Of a stretch of DNA of 57,577 nt, positions 46,853 through 57,356 are shown one piece after another. The DNA lies in assembly GCA_016946835.1 (NCBI GenBank), contig JACVTC010000290.1:1-57577 (forward strand), given 5' to 3'. Origin of the DNA: Neocallimastix lanati (nom. inval.). Its lineage: Eukaryota > Neocallimastigomycota > Neocallimastigomycetes > Neocallimastigales > Neocallimastigaceae. Made by a program: the position numbers and the translations under genes. A model generated the notes under the pieces. It was given only the letters and a program-made list of their open reading frames with translations, was not told the origin of the DNA and did no database searches. Every line of letters starts with the position of its first letter. Position 1 is the first letter of the stretch.

Positions 46853-47870
46853 TACGAAACCTGAAGTTGATTTCCTTGTCTCTTCGTCCCTGGCATAATC
46901 AGCATCAGCAAAAACTCTTAAAGTTTTTTCATTTAAAAATTATATACCATAATTCAAAGTACCCTTTAGATATCTAATAATTTTCTTCACATTGTGCCAG
47001 TCTTCTATTGTTGGGTTTTTACTTTTTCTTGCGGCTCTGACTACTGAGAATATTATATCTGGTCTTGTACATACAGCCAAATATAGTAAGTTTCCTATGG
47101 CACTTCTATAACTTGTCTCATTGAAAGCTTTGCATCTATTTTTAATTTTATTTAAAGGTTTTAAATTTCTTTCTGGTTTAGTATTTGATAAATTGTATCT
47201 TTCAATTAATTACTTTATATATCCTTTTTGGTGTAGGAAATATATGTTCTTTTGTTTTTCGAATTTTAAGATGATTACGAGATCAACTTCGCCTATATCT
47301 TTAATTTTATAAATATTTTTTATCTGATCTTTCACATCTAATATTTCATTTTTCTTACCTATTATTAGAATGTCATCTACATACACTGTTTATATACAAA
47401 TAATTTCTTTGTTTTTATTTTCTTTTGTATACAGATAGGGTTCGCTAATGAGCCTTTTAAAATTTATTTTTATTAATGTTTCGTTTAATTTTTTGTTCCT
47501 CTGGCGGCCTGCTTGTTTAAGACCTTAAAGTACTTTCTTTAATTTCCAAAAACCTTTGTTTTCCAATGAGTATCCTTCCGGTGGTATAATTCTAAAAGAT
47601 TCTTGTTTTAATATTGGTGAGAAAGAGTTTGAATAATCAATACCAAAACGTTGTGAAAACCCTCTCGCAACTTACCTGGCTTTTCGTTTTGTTATATTTC
47701 CATTTTCATTACGTTTATATTTGAATAACCATTTGCATGATATAAGGTTGGCCTTTTTGGGAATATTGTTTACTGTTTGAAAAACATTTAAATTCTTCAT
47801 ATTGTTTATTTCTTCTTTTTTTGCATTCATCCATTCATCTTTATCTGGTAGGTTGAATATATATTTTTAT
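46853..47870 (-). pseudogene. copia-C reverse transcriptase, internally deleted
   Basis: RT pieces in order on the minus strand: KANLISCKWLFKYKRNENGN, VARGFSQRFGIDYSNSFSPI, then abruptly IPPEGYSLENKGFWKLKK, GLKQAGRQ, LISEPYLYTKE, TVYVDDILIIGKK (about 47369-47395) and KIKDIGEVDLVI. Between SFSPI...ESFR and IPPEGY the normal stretch with the first catalytic Asp (DV-x-TAFL) is absent, a loss of roughly 150-200 bases. Several TAA/TGA stops interrupt the rest. Confidence 0.75.
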
Positions 47871-48018
47871 AATTTTGTGTTTCACTAAAATTTTTATTTA
47901 TTATCTTTTCTAATTTTGTTTTTTGATTGTGGTATTAACTGTATTATCTTCATTTTTTCTTTTATTTCTTCCATTATTATCATTGATTGCGAGTAAATTA
48001 GTTGATGGGGTGGATTCA

Positions 48019-48052
48019 AAGTTTGTTATGTTTAATGAAACATAACAAACTT
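48019..48052. repeat. Perfect hairpin at the integrase deletion junction of copia-C
   Basis: AAGTTTGTTATGTTT (48019-48033) and its exact reverse complement (48038-48052) are separated by 4 bases. Sequence on the high-coordinate side is pre-integrase (WHRHLGHFNI, KNKLLQIN). On the low side it is the post-integrase linker. The integrase core should lie exactly here. Confidence 0.75.
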
Positions 48053-48174
48053 AATATTAATCTGAAGTAATTTATTTTTAAGGTGATTAATATTAAAATG
48101 TCCAAGGTGGCGATGCCAAAGGTTGATTTTGTCTTTTCTGGAGAGATTAGATAAACTGTATACTGAAGGAAAGT
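48053..48174 (-). pseudogene. copia-C pre-integrase zinc region
   Basis: The minus strand reads SLSNLSRKDKINLWHRHLGH then FNINHLKNKLLQIN, the standard GAG-pre-integrase segment. It is cut off at the hairpin before the Cys pair and integrase core. Confidence 0.65.
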
Positions 48175-48618
48175 TTATAATATTTTTCTAATAAAAGGAA
48201 CATAATGTACATTTCTCAAAATAATTTTATTTCCATTAATAAATCCAATAATGTCGCCGGAAATGGTAGAATTAACAATAATTCCATTTGGAAGTATGAT
48301 ATTTTCCTTACAGTTACAGAGATTTGTAAGGTTTATTAATGAATTTGTCAAATGTAAGGAGGAACCTGAATCTAAAATCCAAGCTGTAAAGTCGTTATGA
48401 GAAGAATATGTTATTTCATTAGTTACCTGTGAATTGGAATTATTTTTTATGACGCATCCTAAAAACGAGTAGTTTTCAGTATTGTAATCCTTTGATAAGG
48501 AGTTATTATTGTTGGTATCATTGATATTGTTTTCTAATGAATTTAATTGTTCATAGCTTTTGTGTTTGTATCCTTGTTTAATTATTGAATGATTGTGATA
48601 TTTGTTACTATTTTTCAA
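48175..48618 (-). pseudogene. copia-C protease region
   Basis: The 147-codon frame contains the aspartic protease active site TAWILDSGSSLHLTN, flanked by an Asn-rich segment and by the ILPNGIIVNSTISGDIIGF and VHYVPFIRKIL blocks typical of copia protease. It is separated from Gag by stops. Confidence 0.75.
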
Positions 48619-48696
48619 TTGACTTTTAAATTTCTTATTTTTTGTTAAATTGAATCTGACGGGTTTGTTGAATTTCCTATACTCCTTGGCATAATG

Positions 48697-49011
48697 TCAG
48701 AATTTGTTACATAGATAACATTTTCCATTTCTATATGTTCTTTTTCTTTTGGATGAAAAGTGCTTTTTATTTATACTTGAATCTGTAGTAGTCAAAAATA
48801 TTTGTTTTGTGGATTCCTCAGATTTTAATGATTTTTTTAAATTGGAAAAGACAATATCGGGGATAACATTCTTCACATATTCGCAAAGTTTGTTACAATC
48901 GTGATTGTATTGGAATACGTTGATGAATCTTAAGTTTTCAGGGAGTGTTCTATTGAGTATTCCCGTTTTGGTACTAGGTTCCATGTCATGGATCGATGTT
49001 TTCGAGTTCAT
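48697..49011 (-). pseudogene. copia-C Gag C-terminal part with damaged zinc knuckle
   Basis: It matches the copia-A Gag stretch KIGILNRCLPEDLRWINVFQ as GILNRTLPENLRFINVFQ. It ends CYLCNKF, stop, HYAKEY: the knuckle has a stop inside and Tyr where the last Cys is expected. Confidence 0.75.
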
Positions 49012-49144
49012 TGATCAAGTTCTACAGAGTAGCTATGAATATATTTATATCTTGTTCTTCATTATATTTGAGAGAATTTAATTTCTTTTTGATTTCCATA
49101 CATATTCTCTCTTGACTAACGGTAAAGGATTTTTTTAGTGTCTT

Positions 49145-49552
49145 CTATGTTTCAAAGGCTTTTTTTCCTTGACTTGCGATAATTTTTCTTGTTTCTTTAA
49201 ATAGACTATTTATGATGATCCACTTTACCATAACGTCACTTTTAATATCCAGGAGGCTTGTTTTTTTGTCATATACCAGGCTTGTGTCAAATTGGTCAGT
49301 TAAGTAATCATCATGATCATCTTTGATATCTTTTATCCTAAGTCTTTTTACCTTTCTTATTAAGGCATAACTTACGAGATTATTGATCATTAAAAGATAA
49401 AAAATATTAGTTTTCCAATCTGAATAGTTTTCTGTAGTTAATTCAACTACTCTGTTATAATTTTCAGAATAAGTAAAATTGATTCCTTTTGGAATTGGTT
49501 GTTCGTTTTCACTAACAAGGATCGATTGGTTTGATGTTTGACGTCTTCTCAT
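49145..49552 (-). pseudogene. copia-C Gag N-terminal part
   Basis: From ATG 49552 (MRRRQTSNQSILVSENEQ) it aligns with copia-A Gag: FTYSENYNRVVELTTENYSD and KWIIINSLFKETRK. It stops at 49145, and Gag continues in other frames below. The open frame extends upstream to 49687, but that part is leader sequence; ATG 49552 matches the copia-A start. Confidence 0.75.
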
Positions 49553-49689
49553 TTTGTTTTGACTTCTTAAATATTGTGATTTTTTTTTGAAAAGAAAAAT
49601 AATTTTATTACAAATATAATGAATATTATTAAGACGTATTTGAAGAGCTGAAAAAATATTATTATTAAAAAATTCAAGGTTATACAAAT

Positions 49690-50177
49690 GATGTTATTAT
49701 TTTCAGTATTGTATTTAATTAATTTCAATATTATATTGTTATTTATTGATATAATAATTATTTTGATTGGTTCAAAATAATTATTATATTTTTTTTTTAT
49801 TGTAAAATATTGATTGGTGAGGAAATAAAAAAATGAAGTTTGTATATTTTTATTAGAAAATTTATATTCTTACATATCAATATATTGTTTATTCAAATTA
49901 GTTCCATGAATCCATGTATTGGCATTTCATTCAATATAATTTATAATATAATTAAAATATTGGTTAATTTATAATCCTTACGTATTACTATGTTGTTTAT
50001 TTAAATTAGTTCAGTGAATCTATGCATTGCCATTTTATTTAGCACTATTTATAATGAAATTAAAATATTTATTTATGTATTTAACAATATTCAGTAATAT
50101 CTTTTAATATTATTAATTTCACTTATTAAAAGACGTATATATATTTATTTAATTCTTATTTAATTCTTTTTAAGAAG
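49690..50177 (-). repeat. copia-C leader with two tandem units of about 110 bp
   Basis: TTGTTTATT(C/T)AAATTAGTTC, a (CA/AG)TGAATC(C/T)ATG run and CATT(T/G)... ATTTA recur near 49883 and 49992, giving a period of about 110 bases. The region lies between the primer site and Gag, like the leader arrays of copia-A and copia-B, though the units differ in sequence. Confidence 0.5.
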
Positions 50178-50197
50178 AGTCAATGAGACTTTTAATC
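50178..50197 (-). promoter_or_regulatory. copia-C primer binding site, resembling tRNA-Lys(UUU)
   Basis: The plus strand reads AGTCAATGAGACTTTTAATC against the LTR. The anticodon-loop pattern ACTTTTAATC fits lysine tRNA with anticodon UUU, while the other elements show ACTCTTAATC (CUU). The position relative to the LTR is identical. Confidence 0.5.
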
Positions 50198-50359
50198 TAT
50201 TAAACACAATAAATGAGAACAACACATGAAAAATTTTATTATTAAGAATATAATATAGTTTTTATTTTGTTATACAATTCTTACTTTATATATACGTGCT
50301 TATTTAAATATTATTGGTGGAATAACTAATTATTTACGTTAATTTTATATAATTTGACA
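50198..50359 (-). repeat. 5' LTR of copia-C
   Basis: It matches 46203-46373, sharing AATAAATGAGAACAACACAT and TTAAATATTATTGGT(A/G)GAAT. On the minus strand it starts TGTCAAAT. Confidence 0.8.
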
Positions 50360-50951
50360 ATAACCAAGTTTTAGTAAAATTTCTTTTATATATTTTTAAT
50401 TACAATTAAATTATTTTTAAATATTACATTACTTATATTTATTAAAATAAAAACAAAAATGAATTATTGATATAAAATCAATTTAATAACTCTTCAAAAT
50501 ACATTTAATTTTTAAATTATTAATTATAGTAAAAAATTTATTTTTTTATTTTTTATTTTTTTTTTATAACATTCAAAATCCAGTTCTATTAATTTTTGAA
50601 ATATAAATAAAAAATAAATTAACCGTTGATAAAATTAATTATTTCAACCTAATCTAAAACTAAATATAATTAATTTGATTACTAAAAAACTTACAACGAA
50701 TTTAAAGAAATTATTTATAACTAAGCCATAAAGAAATTTATTAAATTACTCTGATCATGATACGTAAATTTTGATCGATTTAATTTAATTATTGTACTAT
50801 GGCTTTAAAGAACTAAATAATTAAACTAGACTAATTTCATAAAAATACAGAATTAAAAATACAGAATTAAAAATGAAGAAATAATTTTCTTTTAATTTAT
50901 GGTTAATATGCTGTACAAAAGTAAAAAAAGAAATATATAAATTAAATATTA
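50360..50951. other. Intergenic between copia-C and copia-B
   Basis: AT-rich, no ORF, nothing recognised. It ends at the target duplication of copia-B. Confidence 0.5.
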
Positions 50952-50956
50952 AATGT

Positions 50957-51178
50957 TTTTAGAAATGATTATCTCTTCTTTTTATTGTATTCTTGTTTTT
51001 TTTTTAAAAGTCACTGTTCGAGGAAATTATCTTTAAAAAAATATTTTATAATTATGTTAATATAGGTTACACAAGAATATATTATTGGTCATATACTTTA
51101 TATATATAAATTAAAATTATACTACAAAACTCCTTAATTTAATATGAATATAAAACTTTAATATTTATATTTTTAACA
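50957..51178 (-). repeat. 3' LTR of copia-B
   Basis: Partner of 56103-56324. On the minus strand it starts TGTTAAAAATA. The target duplication AATGT is immediately to the left. Confidence 0.9.
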
Positions 51179-51216
51179 TTCCTCCTCAAGTCTAACTTTG
51201 AAACAAGTTAGAATTG
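51179..51216 (-). promoter_or_regulatory. Polypurine tract and hairpin of copia-B
   Basis: The minus strand has GAGGAGGAA against the LTR. A hairpin lies behind it with 12-bp arms (51187-51198 and 51205-51216) carrying one mismatch. Confidence 0.6.
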
Positions 51217-54200
51217 AATTGATTTTATGATGTTATTCGGATATATTTGATATTTAATATTTTGGATGTTAAATCATTAATTGCTTTATGGGTGCCATTT
51301 TTATATGATGTGCTATTATTAACTCTCAAATTAATTCAGGTTACTGATATTCACTATATTCCTGATTTTTGTCCATTTAATGACATTACGTAAATATTTT
51401 TATGTTTACTTGGTAAAGGTAGCTGATACCAGAATTTCATGAAAGGAAATTTTATTTTATTAATTGAATATTATATGTTGCTCCTTATAAGATAAATAAT
51501 TAGTCGAAATTTTACATTCCCTTTTTATTTTCTTTAAACATTAATAGTGGTTTTACTAATTAATATAGATAATGTGGAATTTAACGCTTTTCTAAATGTA
51601 GAAATATTCTAGAAGTGAAATATATCTAAAATACTTATTATAAATAATTTATTTATAATATTCTTACTTATTAAGATTTTGTTTAACTCTTTGGCCAATA
51701 GCTATTAATTCATTTCATGCTAGGTATTGTTTCATTTTATTTTAATTATTTTTTATTAAAATATAAAATATTAAATTTATACTTGAAAGGGATTTCAATT
51801 AATCTTCTTTTAATGAATCTATAATTATATGATATCGAATTATATTTGTTGGGATTCTTTTAAATTTATTTTGCCAACAGAATCAAAATCACCTTCGTTT
51901 TCAGTAGAATTGGCATTGAAAATTAAATTTAATTTATTTTTGATGTTTAAATTATGATCATTATGATAATTATTAAAAATATCTCAGAGATTAATTTGCA
52001 TGTGGAAATTAGTAAAATTGTATATCGAATATTTGAATTCTTCTCGTATGGATTATTATGTTAATTGAAGGTAATTGAGTTATGACTAATACATTTATTT
52101 ATTGATTACACAAAGCTTATGATTGAGTTTTCAGTTTTGATTGATATTATATTTTAATTGCGAAATCAATAATAAATTTGAATAGTCATTAAATATATTA
52201 ACGTTATATTCAGGGTGTTCAATGATATTACTTATTTGAAATTATTACACTTTGACGATAATTATTCCCCCTGATTTCGTAATTAGAATAAAAGTTATAG
52301 AATCTATTTATTTTTGGTAATAAAATTTGAAATAGAGAGGTATTTATGTTTAAATATTTCCGCTCTAATATGGGTTGATGGTCAAAATAGGAAATATATA
52401 AAATTTTAATATATTAATTTTGTTCCTAATATAACTTAAAATATGGAAATGATAACAAATGATGATGATGATATGTCCCGTTTTTATAGGTGGGAAATTG
52501 AAATAAGATTATTTTAATAAAATTTAATTATATATATATCCAGGAACTATATTAATGTTAATAGTGCATTCATTTTTCAAAATTTCTTGAACCATTTTTG
52601 ATTGTTGATTTTAATAACGATCACACTTTTGATTTATTAATAAGATGAATTGCATTTTCAACATAATCTCAGAATTTACACGATTTATTAAAGAAATATT
52701 ATTAATATTAAAATCATTTTCTTTAATATCTAAAGTTATATTAAGATCAGTAGCATAATCTAATTATTTATGTTTAAAACAAAATTGTCATTTTGTAACC
52801 TTCTATGATAGGGGTATCATTTATATTTAAATTGATATTAGTTTGATTGGAATAATTCATTAGTTACTTTATAATTTATTTTATTTTGATGTTTTACAGA
52901 ACAATACGAAGGGAAATGACCCTGTTTTTATTTATATAGTATTGTTTAGCATATATAATTGATAAATTTGCCATTTCAATATTATTTATTTTACAAACGG
53001 TTAAATCATGATATTGTTCATAAATGTTTGCATCGTTGATATTAGATATTGAATATATCTTTATTAAATGTATTGTTAATAAATGATTTAAAAATATCGG
53101 AATATCCTTTTTGAATTGATAAATGTATTATTGAATTTTTCTTCATTATCTTTATTATTTAAATTTATATGGTATATTTGAGTGAGATTGTAGTATTTCA
53201 AATAATTTTATTGACTTAACTTGCAGATTGTTGGAAATATATTATAACAATAATATTTTAAGAAATTTAGTATATTTTCCTTTTAATGAAATATTAATTT
53301 TTTTTTTTTTTTTTTTTATCTAATAAAACAAAATCCAATTCATCAGCGTCTGTTTTGAAATTGATGGAATAATTTATTAATATTTCAATTCTTTCAACAT
53401 TATCTATTTCTATTAATTGTTTGACTAAGGAATTTTCTTTATTGTTTTATTTATATACTATAATAATATTATTTTTCTATGGTGATTGAAGTTTAAAGTG
53501 CATTACAAAAATATCATCTCTTTTATTAAAATCTAGTAAGTAATCATAGTAATGACTTATCGGTTCTATTAAAATTATTTAAATTTTCTATTCATTGTCT
53601 TTTATATGATATGAGAATGGTAATTCATTTTCTCTGATTTGATTTTTTTTATTTTTTTTTTATCTATTTTATACGGTAACGTAATAATAAATATTATAGG
53701 TTAAATATTGGAAAATTATCGAGAGACCTATACTATTACAAATATTATAATGCGTTTTCTATACTTAAATATAAATTATTATCATATTCAAATTACAGTA
53801 TTAGTTTAAATATAATAATAATTATGTTATAAAAAATATTAGTTTTTGTGAGTTTAGATCGTGATATTTCAACAATAATTGATTCTTTAGTTTTAAAGGT
53901 TTCTTGATTTATGATTGCAATTTCTATGATATTGTGTTCATAATACTAGTATAATATTAATTATAAATATATATTGTAATTTATAATTTAATAAAAATCG
54001 TTATTCTAGTACTACTGTTCAGTTTGTGAATTACTTTATAAATTGGAGAATTTGAAGGTTAAAAAATTGGTATTGTTAATGTATTTATTCATTTTATTTA
54101 ATATATTTTGCAATAAATTTTTGTTTTCGTCTTTGTATAAATCGATTTATGCTTTAATTTCAGAGAACATCTCCATTGTTTTATTTTAGTTATGATTTTA

Positions 54201-55286
54201 TAAACCTATTTCTTTATTAATAGTTTCTAGTATATCTAACTTTTATTTGTATTTTTTAATATTTATTGTATTCATAATATAGGAGGCATTATGATTGAAG
54301 GAGAAACTTTAGAGTCGGCTTCAATATTCTCAACAAATTTATTTATTTTTCATGAAATATATTTGTTGGTATATTTACTTCGATCGGTAGATTAAGAATT
54401 TTTTAGTTCAACTATTATTTTCATCTTAAAAAATTTATTTTATCAGCTATTTGAATTTATGTTTCTTATAAATTGGATCAATTTTTTTGACTAATTTCAT
54501 TAATCCTTTTTACTCTATTGTCCAAATTACATTGAAAGTTATTTTTTAAATTCTATTTATTAATTTTGATTTTAAGTTATTTTCTTACAATGAATTAAAA
54601 ATATAATACTAAAAATATAATTTTGTATTATATTTTTAGTTTTTAATTTTATTATTCTTAAAATTATTTAATATTTCATTAATATTTGATGTAATTTTAT
54701 TAGTATTATTATTGTTGTTAATATTATTAATATAATTGTTATTTTCTAATATATCTTTAATTTTTTTATTTTTGGAAATTACTTTAATTTTTTTTATTTA
54801 TATATAAAATTCCATTTTTGAACCCATTTTCTATAATATTGAAATATATTGAAAATTGAATGTATGTCACGCGATTGTTATATTGAAACTATAAAAATTC
54901 TCAGCTCTTTGCAATGACACTATTATCATATTTGAATTAATTTCTGTTAAATACATTATTGAATTTATATCTAATAATATCTTTTTATGAATATAGAATT
55001 AAAATTTATAAAAGATACTACTTTATTAATATAAAAAAGGAACTTTTATTATATGAGAAAAAAAATATATTTTTGTTTAGTTCGAATATTCATACTATTT
55101 CTATCATAGTATTTTGTTAAAGGTTTATCAGACAAAATGAAAGATAAAATAATAAAGCATCCACCAGATTGGGAGCGGTTTTAGGAAAATATTAAGATGT
55201 TCAGAAATATGCTGTGTATTATTATTTTTATGAGTAGTTGAATTAAATTTTATTTAAATTTTTAGAAAAGAAAATACGATATATTT
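51217..55286 (-). pseudogene. copia-B interior, degenerate
   Basis: About 4 kb with no usable reading frame. It holds scattered matches to copia-A pol and many AAT-rich patches. The clearest is 52260-52285, where copia-A GTGATCCGG corresponds to GTAATTAGA, i.e. G-to-A and C-to-T changes. No domain can be reliably assigned. Confidence 0.6.
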
Positions 55287-55455
55287 TAGCTTCCTGTTGA
55301 CTATTTTCAATTAAGCTTTATCAAGCTTTTAACTATTTTCAACTAGAATTTTATTAAGCTGTTGACTATTTTCAACTAGCCTTTTATTAAGCTGTTGACT
55401 ATTTTCAACTAGCCTTTTATTAAGCTGTTGACTATTTTCAACTAGCCTTTTATTA
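55287..55455. repeat. Tandem array in the copia-B leader, 33-bp period
   Basis: Three identical 33-bp units (55357-55389, 55390-55422, 55423-55455) of AGCTGTTGACTATTTTCAAC plus TAGCCTTTTATTA follow two diverged ones. Each unit can fold: GCTGTTGA pairs with TCAACTAGC with one bulge. Further GCTGA-type hairpins follow at 55680-55760. Confidence 0.85.
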
Positions 55456-56071
55456 ATAATATATATATATTCTTATTATACTTATGCATTTATAATAACT
55501 CAAACACTCAAAATATATAAATTGTTTTTATTTTATTTATATATATAATTATCTTATTTTATTTATTTATATATATTATTATCATTACTAGTAATTTCAT
55601 TACATCATCGCCTGACAATAATATATTTAACTCGATATCTTTAATTATTTTTATTTTCTTTTTGTTTAATTATTATATTGGCTGATGATAATTATTTTTT
55701 CAGCTTAATATGTACATTATTTTATACCTGCTGACTATTTGTTTTCAGCTTGATATAATACAATATTAATAAATTGTTTATATTTTATACAATATAAATT
55801 ATACTTATCTTTTTAACGCTCATATAAATCACCCAACGTTAGTTTAATGTATTTAGTTGTATAGATTTTTGAATTTTGAATATATGATTTGATTAGTAGT
55901 TATTTCAAAAAAAATGTGATTAAATATTTAATTATAACGTAATATAAATTCAAAAAAAAAAAAATTATTAAAATTATTAATTATAACGTTATATAAAATG
56001 ATTTAAAGTTAAATGGAGAGTTATATATTTTTATTAATTTATTTTATAAAATACTTAACTTTCATGTCTTT

Positions 56072-56102
56072 GCTCAATCTGGTAAGATTGAGACTCTTAA
56101 TC
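56072..56102 (-). promoter_or_regulatory. copia-B primer binding site, complementary to half of tRNA-Lys(CUU)
   Basis: The plus strand reads GCTCAATCTGGTAAGATTG then AGACTCTTAATC, resembling the D-arm (with its GG in the loop) through the CTT anticodon of lysine tRNA. It abuts the LTR. Confidence 0.6.
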
Positions 56103-56324
56103 TTTTAGAAATGATTATCTCTTCTTTTTATTGTATTTTTATTTTTTTTTTAAAAGTTACTGTTCGAGGAAATTATCTTTAAAAAAATATTTTATAATTA
56201 TGTTAATATAGGATACACAAGAATATATTATTGGTCATATACTTTATATATATAAATTAAAATTATACTACAAAATTCCTTAATTTAATATGAATATAAA
56301 ACTTTAATATTTATATTTTTAACA
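56103..56324 (-). repeat. 5' LTR of copia-B
   Basis: 222 bp, nearly identical to 50957-51178. The target duplication AATGT follows at 56325-56329. Confidence 0.9.
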
Positions 56325-56329
56325 AATGT

Positions 56330-57356
56330 ATAACTAAATAAAATTTATAATTTAAATTAATGCATAAATAATTAATGTTTAAATATTGATCATTACTAAA
56401 ATAATAAGAAATTATAATTATTTTAATAAATAATTATTATTTAATATATTATGTGTAATGATTCTATCAAATAAATTAATAAATTTAAATAACAGAATTA
56501 TTAACTACAATTTAATAATTAAATAATATTATTAAATTGAGAATTTAAATATACTTATCTAAAAGAGTTTATTACAACAAAGTAGTAAGGCAGTACACGC
56601 AAAATTCATTCAATTAAAACTGTTTTGTTATAAATTTATAATACGTTTTATTAATAATTAAAAATACTTTATTTTAAAATTTTTTAAAAGATAAAATATA
56701 ATTTAGTAAAGAAAAAGTTATAAAGTGTTTTATTTTATATTTTTGAATTATTATTACTACAGTTTGTTATAATAATAACTCTTGATTTCTCAAAGAGACT
56801 CAAGAGTTTCTATTTATACTTTTAAATTTTAATAAATTTGTTTCTAATCTTAACAAAGCAATTGTTTAGGAAAGATTAGAAGAAAAACCTAAACAAGAAT
56901 TCGACCGATAATCTATACATATCGGTCATCGAATGTTTTAAGTAAAACCGATTGGTAAAATCGGGAAAACCTTAAAATACTGATTGTCTAATATTAAATA
57001 CACTAGAAATAGATAAAATAAACGAAAATATAATAAAAATGATTTAAAATGAATTATTTAATATTATTGGTTACTAATTAAATAAAATAACGAATTCATA
57101 AAAATAAATCAATCTTTTACAAAAATTATTAAAACATGATTTATTTTAAATTAATAATTATTAGAATGACAATATTATATTATTAAAAACAAACTTATAT
57201 TAAAATATTAAAAATATTTTTTTTTTCAATATATTATCAATTGTAGGTTTACACAAAGCTAAATCTATTATTACTATATATTCTATTTCAAAATATTTAA
57301 ATATTCCTCTATTATTAGCTAATTGTACTTTGTCTCAAGTTTAAATATCTTGATAA
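56330..57356. other. Intergenic with two small hairpins
   Basis: AACTCTTGA (56777-56785) pairs with TCAAGAGTT (56800-56808), and GACCGAT pairs with ATCGGTC at about 56903-56928. The stretch 56770-56990 is less AT-rich and could be an LTR or a promoter, but I cannot prove either. Confidence 0.35.

Larger units (their letters stand above)
46203..50359 (-). mobile_element. Ty1/copia LTR retrotransposon (copia-C), defective
   Basis: LTRs of about 162-171 bp (46203-46373 and 50198-50359) bound minus-strand Gag, protease, pre-integrase, RT and RNase H pieces. The order is copia type. The integrase core is missing altogether, RT has an internal deletion, and many stops occur. The LTRs differ at roughly 10% or more of positions, so it is older than copia-A and copia-B. 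No target duplication is clear. Confidence 0.85.
50957..56324 (-). mobile_element. Ty1/copia-type element (copia-B), intact LTRs and target duplication, decayed interior
   Basis: Two 222-bp LTRs (50957-51178 and 56103-56324) differ at about five positions. They are flanked by a perfect 5-bp target duplication AATGT (50952-50956 and 56325-56329). A polypurine tract with hairpin lies at 51179-51216, and a tRNA-Lys-like primer site at 56072-56102. The 4.9 kb interior has no ORF of 60 codons. It shows only faint copia traces, such as CCCCTGATTTCGT at 52268, which also occurs in copia-A at 17206-17218. Good LTRs with a ruined interior suggest a non-autonomous element moved in trans, or rapid mutation after insertion. 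Confidence 0.85.

Noticed and set aside
55287-55455. CRISPR-like array
   Set aside because: The units are directly adjacent without spacers, the context is a retrotransposon leader, and the genome is eukaryotic.
56072-56102. Possible tRNA-Lys genes at the D-arm/anticodon matches
   Set aside because: The match stops at the anticodon stem, with no T-arm or acceptor stem, and each site abuts an LTR; it is a primer binding site.
56770-56990. Possible solo copia LTR starting TGTTATAATA
   Set aside because: It has small hairpins and a composition change, but no matching second copy, target duplication or defined end.
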